A stretch of 64,000 nucleotides of DNA, taken from assembly GCA_945871955.1 (NCBI GenBank), contig CAMBXR010000009.1:1-64000 (forward strand), written 5' to 3'. The notes beneath the pieces were generated by a model. That model saw only the letters and a list, made by a program, of their open reading frames with translations. It did not search any database and was not told the DNA's origin. The position numbers were made by a program, and so were the translations under genes. Below are positions 18,069 to 26,875 of the stretch, piece by piece. The first letter of the stretch is position 1. Each line of letters starts with the position of its first letter. This DNA comes from an uncultured Clostridium sp. Its GTDB lineage: Bacteria > Bacillota > Clostridia > Peptostreptococcales > Peptostreptococcaceae.

Positions 18069-18623
18069 TTATACCGCCATTATATCTTTTTCTTTTATAT
18101 CTAATAAAGTATCTATTTCTTTGATATATTTATCAGTCATTTTTTGCACGTTATCTTGTGCTTTCTTTAAATCGTCCTCTGTTATTTCGCCTTCTTTTTC
18201 TAACTTTTTAAGTTTATCGTTAGCGTCTCTTCTTTCATTTCTTATTCTTACTTTGAAGTCTTCTGAAGCTTTTTTAGCTTGTTTGCAAAGCTCTTTTCTT
18301 CTTTCTTCAGTTAATGCTGGAACGTTTAATCTTATAACTTCTCCATCATTAGTTGGGTTTAATCCTAAATCAGAGTTTCTTATAGCTGTTTCTATATCTT
18401 TCATTGCACTTTTATCCCAAGGATTTATCATTAAAGTTCTTGGTTCTGGTACTGATATAGATCCAACTTGATTTATAGGAGTTGGTGTTCCATAGTAATC
18501 TACTCTTATTTTATCTAACATTTGTGCATTAGCTCTACCAGCTCTTATTGTAGAGAATTCATGCTTTAAAGCTTCTATAGTTTTATCCATTTGTTGTTGT
18601 AACTTGTTTTGTATTTCTTTCAT
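18069..18623 (-). CDS. frr: Ribosome recycling factor
   Basis: RRF splits post-termination ribosomes together with EF-G. The 184-residue protein shows the family sequence FSTIRAGRANAQMLDKIRVDYYGTPTPINQVGSISVPEPRTLMINPWDKS. The C-terminal helix ends YIKEIDTLLDIKEKDIMAV. Two-domain length is normal. The ATG follows AGGAGGAG. It lies 21 bases after pyrH in the pyrH-frr order found in nearly all bacteria. Confidence 0.98.
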   Translation of the reverse strand: MKEIQNKLQQQMDKTIEALKHEFSTIRAGRANAQMLDKIRVDYYGTPTPINQVGSISVPEPRTLMINPWDKSAMKDIETAIRNSDLGLNPTNDGEVIRLNVPALTEERRKELCKQAKKASEDFKVRIRNERRDANDKLKKLEKEGEITEDDLKKAQDNVQKMTDKYIKEIDTLLDIKEKDIMAV

Positions 18624-18644
18624 TTTTACTCCTCCTTTATTTTA

Positions 18645-19382
<738 letters not shown>

Positions 19383-19406
19383 TTATTTTTAATTTATCTG
19401 TTTTTT

Positions 19407-19436
19407 AAAAAAGAGAACACATAAGTGTTCTCTTTT
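19407..19436 (-). terminator. Terminator between tsf and pyrH
   Basis: On the minus strand AAAAGAGAACAC-TTAT-GTGTTCTCTTTT with a run of T's, directly after the tsf stop. It would end or attenuate rpsB-tsf transcripts before pyrH. Confidence 0.8.
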
Positions 19437-19445
19437 GGTTAATTA

Positions 19446-20357
19446 TTACTTAAGTTGCTTAGCAACCTCTTCAGCAAAGTTTTCTTCTTTCTTTTCTATA
19501 CCTTCACCAACTTCGAATCTTACAACTCTACCAACTTGTATGTCTGAACCAACTTCTTTAGCAGTGTTAGCTACTAATTTTTTTATAGTTAAATCAGAAT
19601 CTTTTACGAAAGTTTGTTCTAATAAGCAAACTTCTTTTAATTCTTTTTCTAATCTACCTTTAACCATTTTTTCTACTATGTTAGCAGGTTTTCCTTCGTT
19701 TAACGCTTGAGCAGTTAAAACTTCAGTTTCATGAGCTATATAAGCTTGATCAACATCATCTCTTGAAACGTATTTAGGGTTCATAGCAGCAACTTGCATA
19801 GCTATATCTCTACCCATTGCTATTACTCTTTCATCTCTAGCTTCAGTTAATAACTCAACTAAAACACCTATTTTTCCAGCTCCGTGTATGTATCCAGCTA
19901 CTTGACCTTCAGTAGTTATTTTTTCGAATCTTCTGAAGTCTAATTTTTCTCCTATTTTAGCTATTCTATCGTTTAATACGTCTTTTAATGCTTTACCTTC
20001 AGCATGATTTTCTTCTAATAAAGCTTCTATTGTATTAGTTTCAGTAGCTAAAGCCATTTCAGCAGCATCTTTAACGAATTTTTTGAAGTCTTCGTTTTTA
20101 GCAACGAAGTCAGTTTCTGAGTTTACTTCTACTACAGCAGCAGCAGTGTTATCAGCATTTATTTCTATAGTTACTAAACCTTCAGCAGCAACTCTATCAG
20201 CTTTCTTAGCAGCTTTTGATAATCCTTTTTCTCTTAATATATCTACAGCTTTTTCCATGCTTCCTTCAGCTTCTTGTAAAGCTTTTTTACAGTCCATCAT
20301 TCCAGCGCCTGTAGATTCTCTTAATTCTTTAACCATTTGTGCAGTTATGTTAGCCAT
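19446..20357 (-). CDS. tsf: Elongation factor Ts
   Basis: EF-Ts is the guanine-nucleotide exchange factor for EF-Tu. The N-terminal UBA-like domain MVKELRESTGAGMMDCKKALQEAEGSMEKAVDILREKG and the core EVNSETDFVAKNEDFK with TDFV, which contacts EF-Tu, are clear. The 303 residues match the long two-subdomain form seen in most bacteria. It is second in rpsB-tsf, and a hairpin lies in the intergenic gap. Confidence 0.98.
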   Translation of the reverse strand: MANITAQMVKELRESTGAGMMDCKKALQEAEGSMEKAVDILREKGLSKAAKKADRVAAEGLVTIEINADNTAAAVVEVNSETDFVAKNEDFKKFVKDAAEMALATETNTIEALLEENHAEGKALKDVLNDRIAKIGEKLDFRRFEKITTEGQVAGYIHGAGKIGVLVELLTEARDERVIAMGRDIAMQVAAMNPKYVSRDDVDQAYIAHETEVLTAQALNEGKPANIVEKMVKGRLEKELKEVCLLEQTFVKDSDLTIKKLVANTAKEVGSDIQVGRVVRFEVGEGIEKKEENFAEEVAKQLK

Positions 20358-20387
20358 TTTACAAATCCTCCTATATATTGTAAATGG

Positions 20388-20412
20388 TAAGGGAGCCCCC
20401 TTACCATTTAAT
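20388..20412 (-). promoter_or_regulatory. Intergenic hairpin between rpsB and tsf
   Basis: On the minus strand AAATGGTAAGGG-GGC-TCCCTTACCATTT forms a stable ~12-bp stem right after the rpsB stop. It is not followed by a U-run, so it looks like an attenuator or mRNA-processing/stabilising hairpin rather than a full terminator. It may set the S2:EF-Ts ratio; that is inference. Confidence 0.5.
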
Positions 20413-20415
20413 TTT

Positions 20416-21141
20416 TTATTGTTCTTGAGCTTCTACTTCCTCAACAACTTCTTCTTCAGCACCTTGTCTACCTTCTATTATAGCAGTAGCCATAGCACCA
20501 GTTATTAATTTAACAGCTCTTATAGCGTCATCGTTTCCTGGTATTGGGAAATCTAATTCATCTGGATCACAGTTTGTATCAACTATACCAACTACTGGTA
20601 TACCTAATCTGTGAGCTTCTTGTATAGCTATATTTTCTTTTCTTGGGTCAACTACGAATATAGCTCCTGGTAGCTCAGGCATATCTTTTATTCCGCCTAA
20701 GTATTTTTCTAATTTTTCTTTTTCAGCTCTTAATTTTATAACTTCTTTTTTAGGAAGAACGTCGAATACACCTTCGTTTTCCATTTTTTCTAATTCTCTT
20801 AATTTTTTAATTCTTGTTTGAATTGTTTGGTGGTTAGTTAACATTCCACCTAACCATCTTTCGTTTACGAAGAACATTCCACATCTTTCAGCTTCTTCTT
20901 TTATAGCTTCTTGAGCTTGTTTTTTAGTTCCTACGAATAAGATTGGTTTTCCAGTTTCAGCTACTTCTTTAACGAATTTGTAAGCTTCTTCTACTTTTTT
21001 AACTGTTTTTTGTAAATCTATTATATAGATTCCGTTTCTTTCTGTGAAGATGAATCTTGACATTTTAGGATTCCATCTTCTAGTTTGATGTCCGAAGTGA
21101 ACACCAGCTTCTAATAATTGTTTCATTGATATTACTGACAT
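20416..21141 (-). CDS. rpsB: 30S ribosomal protein S2
   Basis: S2 binds the 30S subunit late in assembly and supports S1/initiation functions. The sequence [41 protein letters not shown] and [24 protein letters not shown] are S2 signatures. Length is 241 residues, with an acidic C-terminal tail ([13 protein letters not shown]). The ATG follows AGGAGG. A structured leader lies upstream and may mediate S2 autoregulation. Confidence 0.98.
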   Translation of the reverse strand: MSVISMKQLLEAGVHFGHQTRRWNPKMSRFIFTERNGIYIIDLQKTVKKVEEAYKFVKEVAETGKPILFVGTKKQAQEAIKEEAERCGMFFVNERWLGGMLTNHQTIQTRIKKLRELEKMENEGVFDVLPKKEVIKLRAEKEKLEKYLGGIKDMPELPGAIFVVDPRKENIAIQEAHRLGIPVVGIVDTNCDPDELDFPIPGNDDAIRAVKLITGAMATAIIEGRQGAEEEVVEEVEAQEQ

Positions 21142-21163
21142 TTTTTACCTCCTTGGTTTTGTA

Positions 21164-21234
21164 CCTCCGGCGTGATCAACTTCTTAAAAAACCACTTGTG
21201 GCACCTTTTAAGAATCCCATCGCCGTGTGTGATA
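21164..21234 (-). promoter_or_regulatory. Structured 5' leader of rpsB, candidate S2 autoregulatory RNA
   Basis: On the minus strand an outer stem CGGCG.../...CGCCG encloses a long inner stem-loop TTCTTAAAAGGTGCCAC-AA-GTGGTTTTTTAAGAA, whose tip is closed by CCAC/GTGG. The outer stem's 3' arm is immediately followed by GGAGG. GC content is clearly above the surrounding sequence. Leaders of rpsB are known to be autoregulatory in several bacteria; that this one binds S2 is inference. Confidence 0.55.
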
Positions 21235-21340
21235 TTTTATATTTTATTTTTTCACCTCTGATAGTATAACATAGTGAAAAATAAATTTCAATATAATTTA
21301 ATATAAGCTTACATTTTAATTATTAACTAATTTTATGATA

Positions 21341-22522
21341 TTAATTCTTAAATATCATTTTTATTCTTGTTTTTAATGAAATATCACACAGATCATTTCT
21401 ACTTATGATATTATCACTTCCTAAAACCACTCCATCATCATTATAATATTTTATCACACCTAATACATCACCTTTTTTAATAGGTAATTCAATTTCTTTA
21501 AATGTAATTTGTGTATTTATATTTTCATCATTTTTTTTCACTATAATTAAATCATCTTCACTTTCTAGAGTGATTTCTAGTTCATCTATCCCCTTTAAAT
21601 ATTTTTTACCAATTAAGTCATCTTTACTCATAACTTTTTGCGTTGTAAAATTTTCTCTACCATATTTGAGCATAGCAAGACATGCTTGCATTCTTTTGTT
21701 TTTATGATTAGCTCCTAAAGATACACCTATTAGCCTATTTTCTAAATTTTTATCGTCTTCATTTATTTTCATGGAAAAAGCTAAACAATATCCCGCATTA
21801 CCTGTGTATCCTGTTTTTATTCCATCTACTTCTGGAATAATTGAAAGAAGACCATTTGTATTATTTTTACAAAATCCTCTATCTGAGTAAGTATAAGTTT
21901 GCATATCTGTTATAGCTGTTACTTCTTTTTCATAGTTATCCATCATATACTTTCCAAGTATTGCTATATCCCTTGCTGTAGATATATTTTCTTTAGGAGG
22001 TTTTTTAGGATCAGCCAAACTATAAATAGGAAGTCCATTACAATTAACAAAACTTGTATTTTTCATTCCTATTTCTTGTGCTCTTTTATTCATTATTTTT
22101 ACAAAGTTTTCTTCACTTTTACCAATATGTTTTGATATTGCCACTGCTGCATCATTGCCAGATACTATCATTAATCCTTTCATAAGTTCTATTAAAGGTA
22201 CTTTTTCTCCTACCTTCAAATGATAAGATGAACCTCTAACTTTTGCTATATCTTTATCTACCACAATTATGTCATTTTTATTTACTTCCTTATTATTTAT
22301 GGCTTCAATAGCAATTAAAAAAGTCATCATCTTACTAAGACTGGCAAGAGGTCTTTTTTCATCTGGATTTTTTTCATATAAAACTCTACCCGTATACTGA
22401 TCTATTAATATGGATGATTTTGAAAATTTATCCACATTTGAAATTTGACCATAAGAAATACTTGGTGTAATAAAACTTATTATGATTAATAAAATAAGAA
22501 ATATCTGTACTTTTTTTGTCAA
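21341..22522 (-). CDS. D-alanyl-D-alanine carboxypeptidase (DacF-like penicillin-binding protein)
   Basis: This is a secreted, low-molecular-weight PBP of the peptidase S11 family that trims the terminal D-Ala from peptidoglycan stem peptides. A signal peptide covers about residues 1-25. The three penicillin-binding motifs are intact: SLSK (from PLASLSKMMTF), SGN (VSGNDAAVAIS) and KTG (VDGIKTGYTG). The C-terminal domain fits the PBP5 beta-sandwich and ends in a basic amphipathic stretch (LKTRIKMIFKN), a likely membrane anchor. I chose TTG 22522, about 6 bases after AAGGTG; the GTG at 22531 overlaps the ribosome binding site. DacF-type enzymes often act in spore cortex formation, which is possible here. 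Confidence 0.9.
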   Translation of the reverse strand: MTKKVQIFLILLIIISFITPSISYGQISNVDKFSKSSILIDQYTGRVLYEKNPDEKRPLASLSKMMTFLIAIEAINNKEVNKNDIIVVDKDIAKVRGSSYHLKVGEKVPLIELMKGLMIVSGNDAAVAISKHIGKSEENFVKIMNKRAQEIGMKNTSFVNCNGLPIYSLADPKKPPKENISTARDIAILGKYMMDNYEKEVTAITDMQTYTYSDRGFCKNNTNGLLSIIPEVDGIKTGYTGNAGYCLAFSMKINEDDKNLENRLIGVSLGANHKNKRMQACLAMLKYGRENFTTQKVMSKDDLIGKKYLKGIDELEITLESEDDLIIVKKNDENINTQITFKEIELPIKKGDVLGVIKYYNDDGVVLGSDNIISRNDLCDISLKTRIKMIFKN

Positions 22523-22602
22523 AATTATCACCTTCTTGGTAACTTTAGTCTAAATTATTTTTCCCTTTTAACTAGGTAATAATCTTGAATTATTTTCTAG
22601 GT

Positions 22603-23658
22603 TTATTGGATCATTCTACTAAATAATACAGAAGTCCATGTGGCATGAATTGTTATACCTAAAAAGACCTCCATACACACTAAAATTTTTCCTAAAATTC
22701 CTAAAACAATTATATCTCCATATCCCACAGTGCTAAAAGTAATCATAGAAAAATACCAAGCTTCTATATAAAATCTTATGAAATCTTTAAGTGTATACAT
22801 ATTATTAAATAAATTTATTTTAATCAGTCCATAATCCATGGTTTTTATTCCTGTAAACATATATATAAGAGCAAATAAACTTACTATAAAAAAACTTATT
22901 AAGAGCAGCTTAGCTGGCTTTTCTCCATATCCAATAAAATTTTTAGATAAAAAGTCAAAAAAGTTGTCGGCTAAAAATTCTCTATATCCGTTGTATTGTC
23001 TAGTTTTCATAAATTTACTTGTATAATTTCTTTCATTATAATAATAATATCCAATATTCTCATTATCTTCTGTTTGTTTAGCTTGAATTCGTGCAATTCT
23101 ATAATTATTTCTTCCACATATAACATTATCGTCATTATAATTTACATCTTTTAATATAAATTTAGTATATGGTGAAAAAACAATTCCATCTAATCTTGGA
23201 AAATAAGCACATTTCTCCACAATAAGTTTTTGTCCATTGAAATTTGATTTTTGAAATATTTGTTCATTTATGTATTTGGGATTAAATATAGTCTTATTAA
23301 ATACACAATTATTTAAAAAAGTTGAGTTCCTAAAATTAACATAGGATTTAAACTCTGTATTTGTAAAATCAACGGAATTTTCAAATATAAAATCACTAAA
23401 ATTAACATCTTCCTTAAATATTGATTCACAAAATTTTAGTTTTTCATATTTATAATTGACTATTTTATTGATATCAAATTTTTCTTCAAAATAAAATCCA
23501 GTAAAATCACTTATTTCTCCTTTTTTTATATAAGCTTCAAATAAGGCTATCTCTCTTGGACTTTTATTTTGTTTATGAAAAAGACAATACCCTGATGGGT
23601 CAGCATGTCTATAACATTTTATATTTTTGTCTTCTCTTGATGTCCATTTACAATTCAT
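22603..23658 (-). CDS. Pentapeptide-repeat protein fused to a two-TM potassium-channel-like domain
   Basis: The first ~35 residues hold Cys/His pairs (CKWTSREDKNIKCYRHADPSGYCLFH), a small zinc-finger-like motif. Residues about 70-150 are pentapeptide repeats (VNFSDFIFENSVDFTNTEFKSYVNFRNSTFLNN). The C-terminal ~110 residues have two membrane segments around a pore loop with the selectivity filter TVGYGD (MITFSTVGYGDIIVLG). The filter is that of K+-selective channels. The combination suggests an ion channel with a cytoplasmic pentapeptide regulator. The ATG follows a GGAGG-like site. It is alone, with 248 bases to the divergent small gene. Confidence 0.85.
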   Translation of the reverse strand: MNCKWTSREDKNIKCYRHADPSGYCLFHKQNKSPREIALFEAYIKKGEISDFTGFYFEEKFDINKIVNYKYEKLKFCESIFKEDVNFSDFIFENSVDFTNTEFKSYVNFRNSTFLNNCVFNKTIFNPKYINEQIFQKSNFNGQKLIVEKCAYFPRLDGIVFSPYTKFILKDVNYNDDNVICGRNNYRIARIQAKQTEDNENIGYYYYNERNYTSKFMKTRQYNGYREFLADNFFDFLSKNFIGYGEKPAKLLLISFFIVSLFALIYMFTGIKTMDYGLIKINLFNNMYTLKDFIRFYIEAWYFSMITFSTVGYGDIIVLGILGKILVCMEVFLGITIHATWTSVLFSRMIQ

Positions 23659-23842
23659 GTTTTTCCTCCATATATATTAAATCTATTTATAGTTTTAATA
23701 TATAAAAATTTAATATACCTTATTTAGTTGATTTATAAAAATAAGAATTTTATAAAAAAAATTCACAGTAACTTTATTTAATTTAATGTATCAAGAATAC
23801 ATTTTTAAATATTAAAAATTTTCAGAATTTTCTAATTTATTA

Positions 23843-23871
23843 TTGACATGAGCTTGTCCCATCCATATAAT
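23843..23871 (+). promoter_or_regulatory. Perfect consensus sigma-A promoter
   Basis: TTGACA and TATAAT with exactly 17 bases between them, the full consensus. It lies about 48 bases before the ATG of the 66-residue orphan gene. It is the best match to the consensus that I noticed in the window. Confidence 0.85.
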
Positions 23872-23918
23872 TTATATTAAATAAATTAAAAGTTTAATAA
23901 AAAAGGTTGGTGTTCTTA

Positions 23919-24119
23919 ATGAATAAAAAAACAAATAAAAATAAGAAAGTAAATAATATAGGTTTAATGGATAAAAATTATGAAGAAATATCTTTTACTT
24001 GTACAGAATCAAATTTATCTTCTGAATCTAGTTATGCAAATTCTTATCTTAACTTCTTTGGTGTTAGAAGTGGATTAACTTATACTAATTTAGATATTAA
24101 CACTCTAGAAAGTCGTTAG
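23919..24119 (+). CDS. Small orphan protein, 66 aa
   Basis: A 66-residue protein with a basic N-terminus (MNKKTNKNKKVNN) and a Ser/Asn/Thr-rich remainder (ESNLSSESSYANSYLNFFGVRSGLTYTNLD). There is no membrane segment, cysteine pair or recognised domain. The ORF track start at TTG 23907 overlaps the ribosome binding site, so I prefer the ATG at 23919. A perfect consensus promoter precedes it and a strong terminator follows, so it forms a compact, probably highly expressed single-gene unit. The function is unknown. Confidence 0.65.
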   Translation: MNKKTNKNKKVNNIGLMDKNYEEISFTCTESNLSSESSYANSYLNFFGVRSGLTYTNLDINTLESR

Positions 24120-24140
24120 TTATGAATCTCTTAAAGGTAT

Positions 24141-24183
24141 GAACCTATTGCTATATATAATTATTGGCAATAGGTTCTTTTTT
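24141..24183 (+). terminator. Terminator of the 66-aa orphan gene
   Basis: GAACCTATTGC and GCAATAGGTTC form an 11-bp perfect stem followed by T6. Confidence 0.85.
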
Positions 24184-24293
24184 ATTATTGTATTAATCAT
24201 TATTATATGAATAAATTTTAACTTACATCCAATATACAAAATATGGTAATATTAAATTGTAAGGAATACTGCTTTTTAAGGGGTGAGTATTAT

Positions 24294-24800
24294 ATGTTTA
24301 AAATAAATGACTATATTATTTATGGTTCCATGAGCGTTTGTAAAGTTTTAGATATTATTGAAGAAGAAAATCCTTATATTGGACTGAAGTCTTATTATGT
24401 AATACAACCTGTTTATTCAGATAAAAGTACTATAATTAAAGTACCTGTGGATAATAAAAAAATATCCATGAGACATCTTCTTTCTAAAAACGAAATAATG
24501 TCTATCATTGAAAATATTCCTACTTTGGATCTCTTAGAAATAGATAACGAAAAGCAAAAAAGTGAACAATTTAAATCTATAATAAAAAGTAGTACATGTA
24601 CTAAATTAACCCAACTAATAAAAAGTATAAATAAAAGCGAAGAAGAAAGATTATCTCTTGGAAAGAAGTTATCTAAAACTGATGAGGACTTTAAAAAAAC
24701 TGCACAAAAGCTAATTAATGAAGAATTTGCCACTGTTTTAAATATACCTGTTGAAGATGTCCCTTCTTTTATTTTAAATCATTTACATCAAAAAAATTAA
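24294..24800 (+). CDS. CarD-like transcription factor
   Basis: The N-terminal ~60 residues fit the CarD/CdnL/TRCF RNA-polymerase-interacting Tudor-like domain (FKINDYIIYGSMSVCKVLDIIEEENPYIGLKSYYVIQPVYSDKSTIIKVPVDN). A helical, charged C-terminal domain of about 100 residues follows. CarD proteins bind the RNAP beta subunit and stabilise open complexes. The ATG at 24294 has AAGGGGTGAG just ahead of it. The longer ORF start at 24243 lacks a ribosome binding site. Length (168 residues) is typical. It is a single gene, ending at a bidirectional terminator with the convergent polymerase gene. Confidence 0.87.
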   Translation: MFKINDYIIYGSMSVCKVLDIIEEENPYIGLKSYYVIQPVYSDKSTIIKVPVDNKKISMRHLLSKNEIMSIIENIPTLDLLEIDNEKQKSEQFKSIIKSSTCTKLTQLIKSINKSEEERLSLGKKLSKTDEDFKKTAQKLINEEFATVLNIPVEDVPSFILNHLHQKN

Positions 24801-24921
24801 TTCTAATTTCAAAATCAGCTCAATAAAAAAGATTTCATTTACTTTATTTCAAATATAAATTATAATATTATTTATAAGTGGGAACTTGTACATCTAGTAT
24901 AAGTATAATGCTAGCCCAAAT

Positions 24922-24951
24922 AAAAGGAGCTGAATTTTTTCAGCTCCTTTT
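24922..24951. terminator. Bidirectional terminator between carD-like gene and polymerase gene
   Basis: AAAAGGAGCTGAA and TTCAGCTCCTTTT form a perfect 13-bp stem with a 4-base loop. It has A- and T-runs on either side and lies between convergent genes. Confidence 0.85.
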
Positions 24952-24966
24952 TCAATTTCAAGTAAA

Positions 24967-26727
24967 TTATATTTCATTGAAATAATCAAATAATGTAAAT
25001 GATTCTTCTGGAGTAAAACTTTCAAGTCTATCTTTTGCTAATTTAATATACCAAGATTTATCTAATTTATCAGGTATTTCTTTATTAATTACATTGCTAT
25101 TATCGATAAAAACTCTATCTGGAGTATAACTTATCTTTTCTAGTTTTCCATCACTTTTCATCTTCATTATGGCATTATCACCACTAGATTTGCTGGCAAA
25201 TATCCTAAAAACTTTTAGATAAATTTCTTCTTTTCCATAAACTGCATGACTATATTTTCCTGTTATTTTAACGCATTTTTGAAAATCCATTAGGTTGTTA
25301 CTGTTATTTATGGTGCTTTCTACATCAATATTATTGATAAGTTTTTCCTTTATGGCTTTATTTACAATAGGCAAATCATTATCTATTAAACTTAAATCCT
25401 TCACATAAGCACCCTTACTTTTTACTTTACCATCTTGTTTTACATATATATAATTATTCACATCTTTTTGAATAATCTTTTTTATAAAGTCATGTTCTAA
25501 ATTCATTTTAGTTCTTCCAGACCACTTTTCACATATTTCAAGATACTTATCAACGTCTTCTTTAGAATTAAATTTAAACATTACTCCATCTGTATTTCCT
25601 TGTATAAACTCTGCTCTATCTCCAAATTCCAGTTCAACTTTTTCTATTAAATCAAGAAGTAATAACTGGCCATTCACACAAATTCCTATACCTTGTCTTT
25701 GATCATATAAATCATTATTCACATCTAAACAAGCACCATAAGTAGAGTTAAGTACAAGTTTTAGAGACTTTTCTATGGGATTATGTTCACTTTTAAATTT
25801 AAATCTTGTATCTCTTATTTCCTTAAATTTATAAGGGTTTTGTACATTTCTACTAAGTAGATTGTATTCAATCATTATGGATGGATAAAAAGAGCTAACA
25901 TCTGAGTTTACTATAAAATCTTCACCCTTATATTTCTTTCTAGCTGAATGAAGACCTCCCCATCCAAAATCCGTATCAACTCCATATACATTTACTCTTA
26001 AGTATTTTTTAAAGTCTCTGTTATCATAATCTTCATACCAAAGCTTAACATTATTATATTTACTTAATTCAATAATATTTATTATTTCAAAATCACTTGC
26101 ATCATCTCTTTTATAGTTAGGTTTTTTTGCACCTAGTATATAAGCACTAAGCTGTGCCTCAGTTTTATTAAATAGTGAATCATCTAAATTAAAATATTCT
26201 ATTAAACCTAATTGAGCTTCATACTTATAATAAACTTCTTTAAATACTTTATAAGTCATTCTCACATCATGAAGACAATAAGCTGTAAGCTCCTCAATTT
26301 CTTCCTTTGTTGGATATCTATTTAAATCAAAAGGTACACTACTTTCCCTTATATCTTCACCCATAAATAACTCCAACTCTTTTAAACTTCTGTAACTATC
26401 ATTTAGTTCAAAAATATACATTGGAATTCTATTTAGATTTCTATCAATTTGATATGGAGACATATTTCGTTCTATAAGTTTGTCTGATACCATACATGGA
26501 TCTATTCCTGCAATTATGGATTTCATTATCCACTGATCATAACCCCTTATATTGTACCCAACCCAAATGGAGTCTTTATTTTTATTAAAAACCCTAATTA
26601 ATTCTTCTCTATTATTAATGATAATATGCTCTTTTTCTGTTTTGTAATCTTTCATACAACACATCCAAAATCCACATTTAGACAATACTTCGAAGTCAAT
26701 AATTATACGTCTTCTCTCTTTTTTCAT
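24967..26727 (-). CDS. Orphan family-B DNA polymerase, phage/plasmid-like
   Basis: The 586-residue protein has both halves of a family-B polymerase. The 3'-5' exonuclease has Exo I (IIIDFEVL), Exo II (VGYNIRGYDQ) and Exo III (YCLHDVRMTYKVF). The polymerase has motif A (NSDVSSFYPSIM), motif B (KLVLNSTYGA) and motif C as QGNTDGVMF instead of the usual DTDS. The metal-binding second Asp is kept while the first Asp is Asn. It is shorter than cellular family-B enzymes. Firmicutes replicate with family C and A polymerases, so this is an accessory enzyme. No phage, plasmid or TPB-type neighbour is present; it is flanked by its own terminators. Confidence 0.85.
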   Translation of the reverse strand: MKKERRRIIIDFEVLSKCGFWMCCMKDYKTEKEHIIINNREELIRVFNKNKDSIWVGYNIRGYDQWIMKSIIAGIDPCMVSDKLIERNMSPYQIDRNLNRIPMYIFELNDSYRSLKELELFMGEDIRESSVPFDLNRYPTKEEIEELTAYCLHDVRMTYKVFKEVYYKYEAQLGLIEYFNLDDSLFNKTEAQLSAYILGAKKPNYKRDDASDFEIINIIELSKYNNVKLWYEDYDNRDFKKYLRVNVYGVDTDFGWGGLHSARKKYKGEDFIVNSDVSSFYPSIMIEYNLLSRNVQNPYKFKEIRDTRFKFKSEHNPIEKSLKLVLNSTYGACLDVNNDLYDQRQGIGICVNGQLLLLDLIEKVELEFGDRAEFIQGNTDGVMFKFNSKEDVDKYLEICEKWSGRTKMNLEHDFIKKIIQKDVNNYIYVKQDGKVKSKGAYVKDLSLIDNDLPIVNKAIKEKLINNIDVESTINNSNNLMDFQKCVKITGKYSHAVYGKEEIYLKVFRIFASKSSGDNAIMKMKSDGKLEKISYTPDRVFIDNSNVINKEIPDKLDKSWYIKLAKDRLESFTPEESFTLFDYFNEI

Positions 26728-26817
26728 ATTTTTATTCCTTTTTATTTTTATAATTATTTTTACTATATATTTTACCTTAAATACTATTTTTAAAACTATT
26801 AGTTATTGTTTTAAAGT

Positions 26818-26867
26818 AAAGGAGTTGTCTCAAAATAATTTAAAAATCATTTTGAGACAACTCCTTT
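26818..26867 (-). terminator. Terminator with a perfect 19-bp stem after the bactofilin-like gene
   Basis: AAAGGAGTTGTCTCAAAAT and its exact complement are separated by a 12-base AT loop, just past the stop of the minus-strand gene upstream. Confidence 0.8.
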
Positions 26868-26875
26868 AATTAATT

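Noticed and set aside
24967-26727. Prophage or integrated plasmid around the family-B polymerase
   Set aside because: Neighbours within several kb are chromosomal and there is no integrase, terminase, capsid or replication gene.
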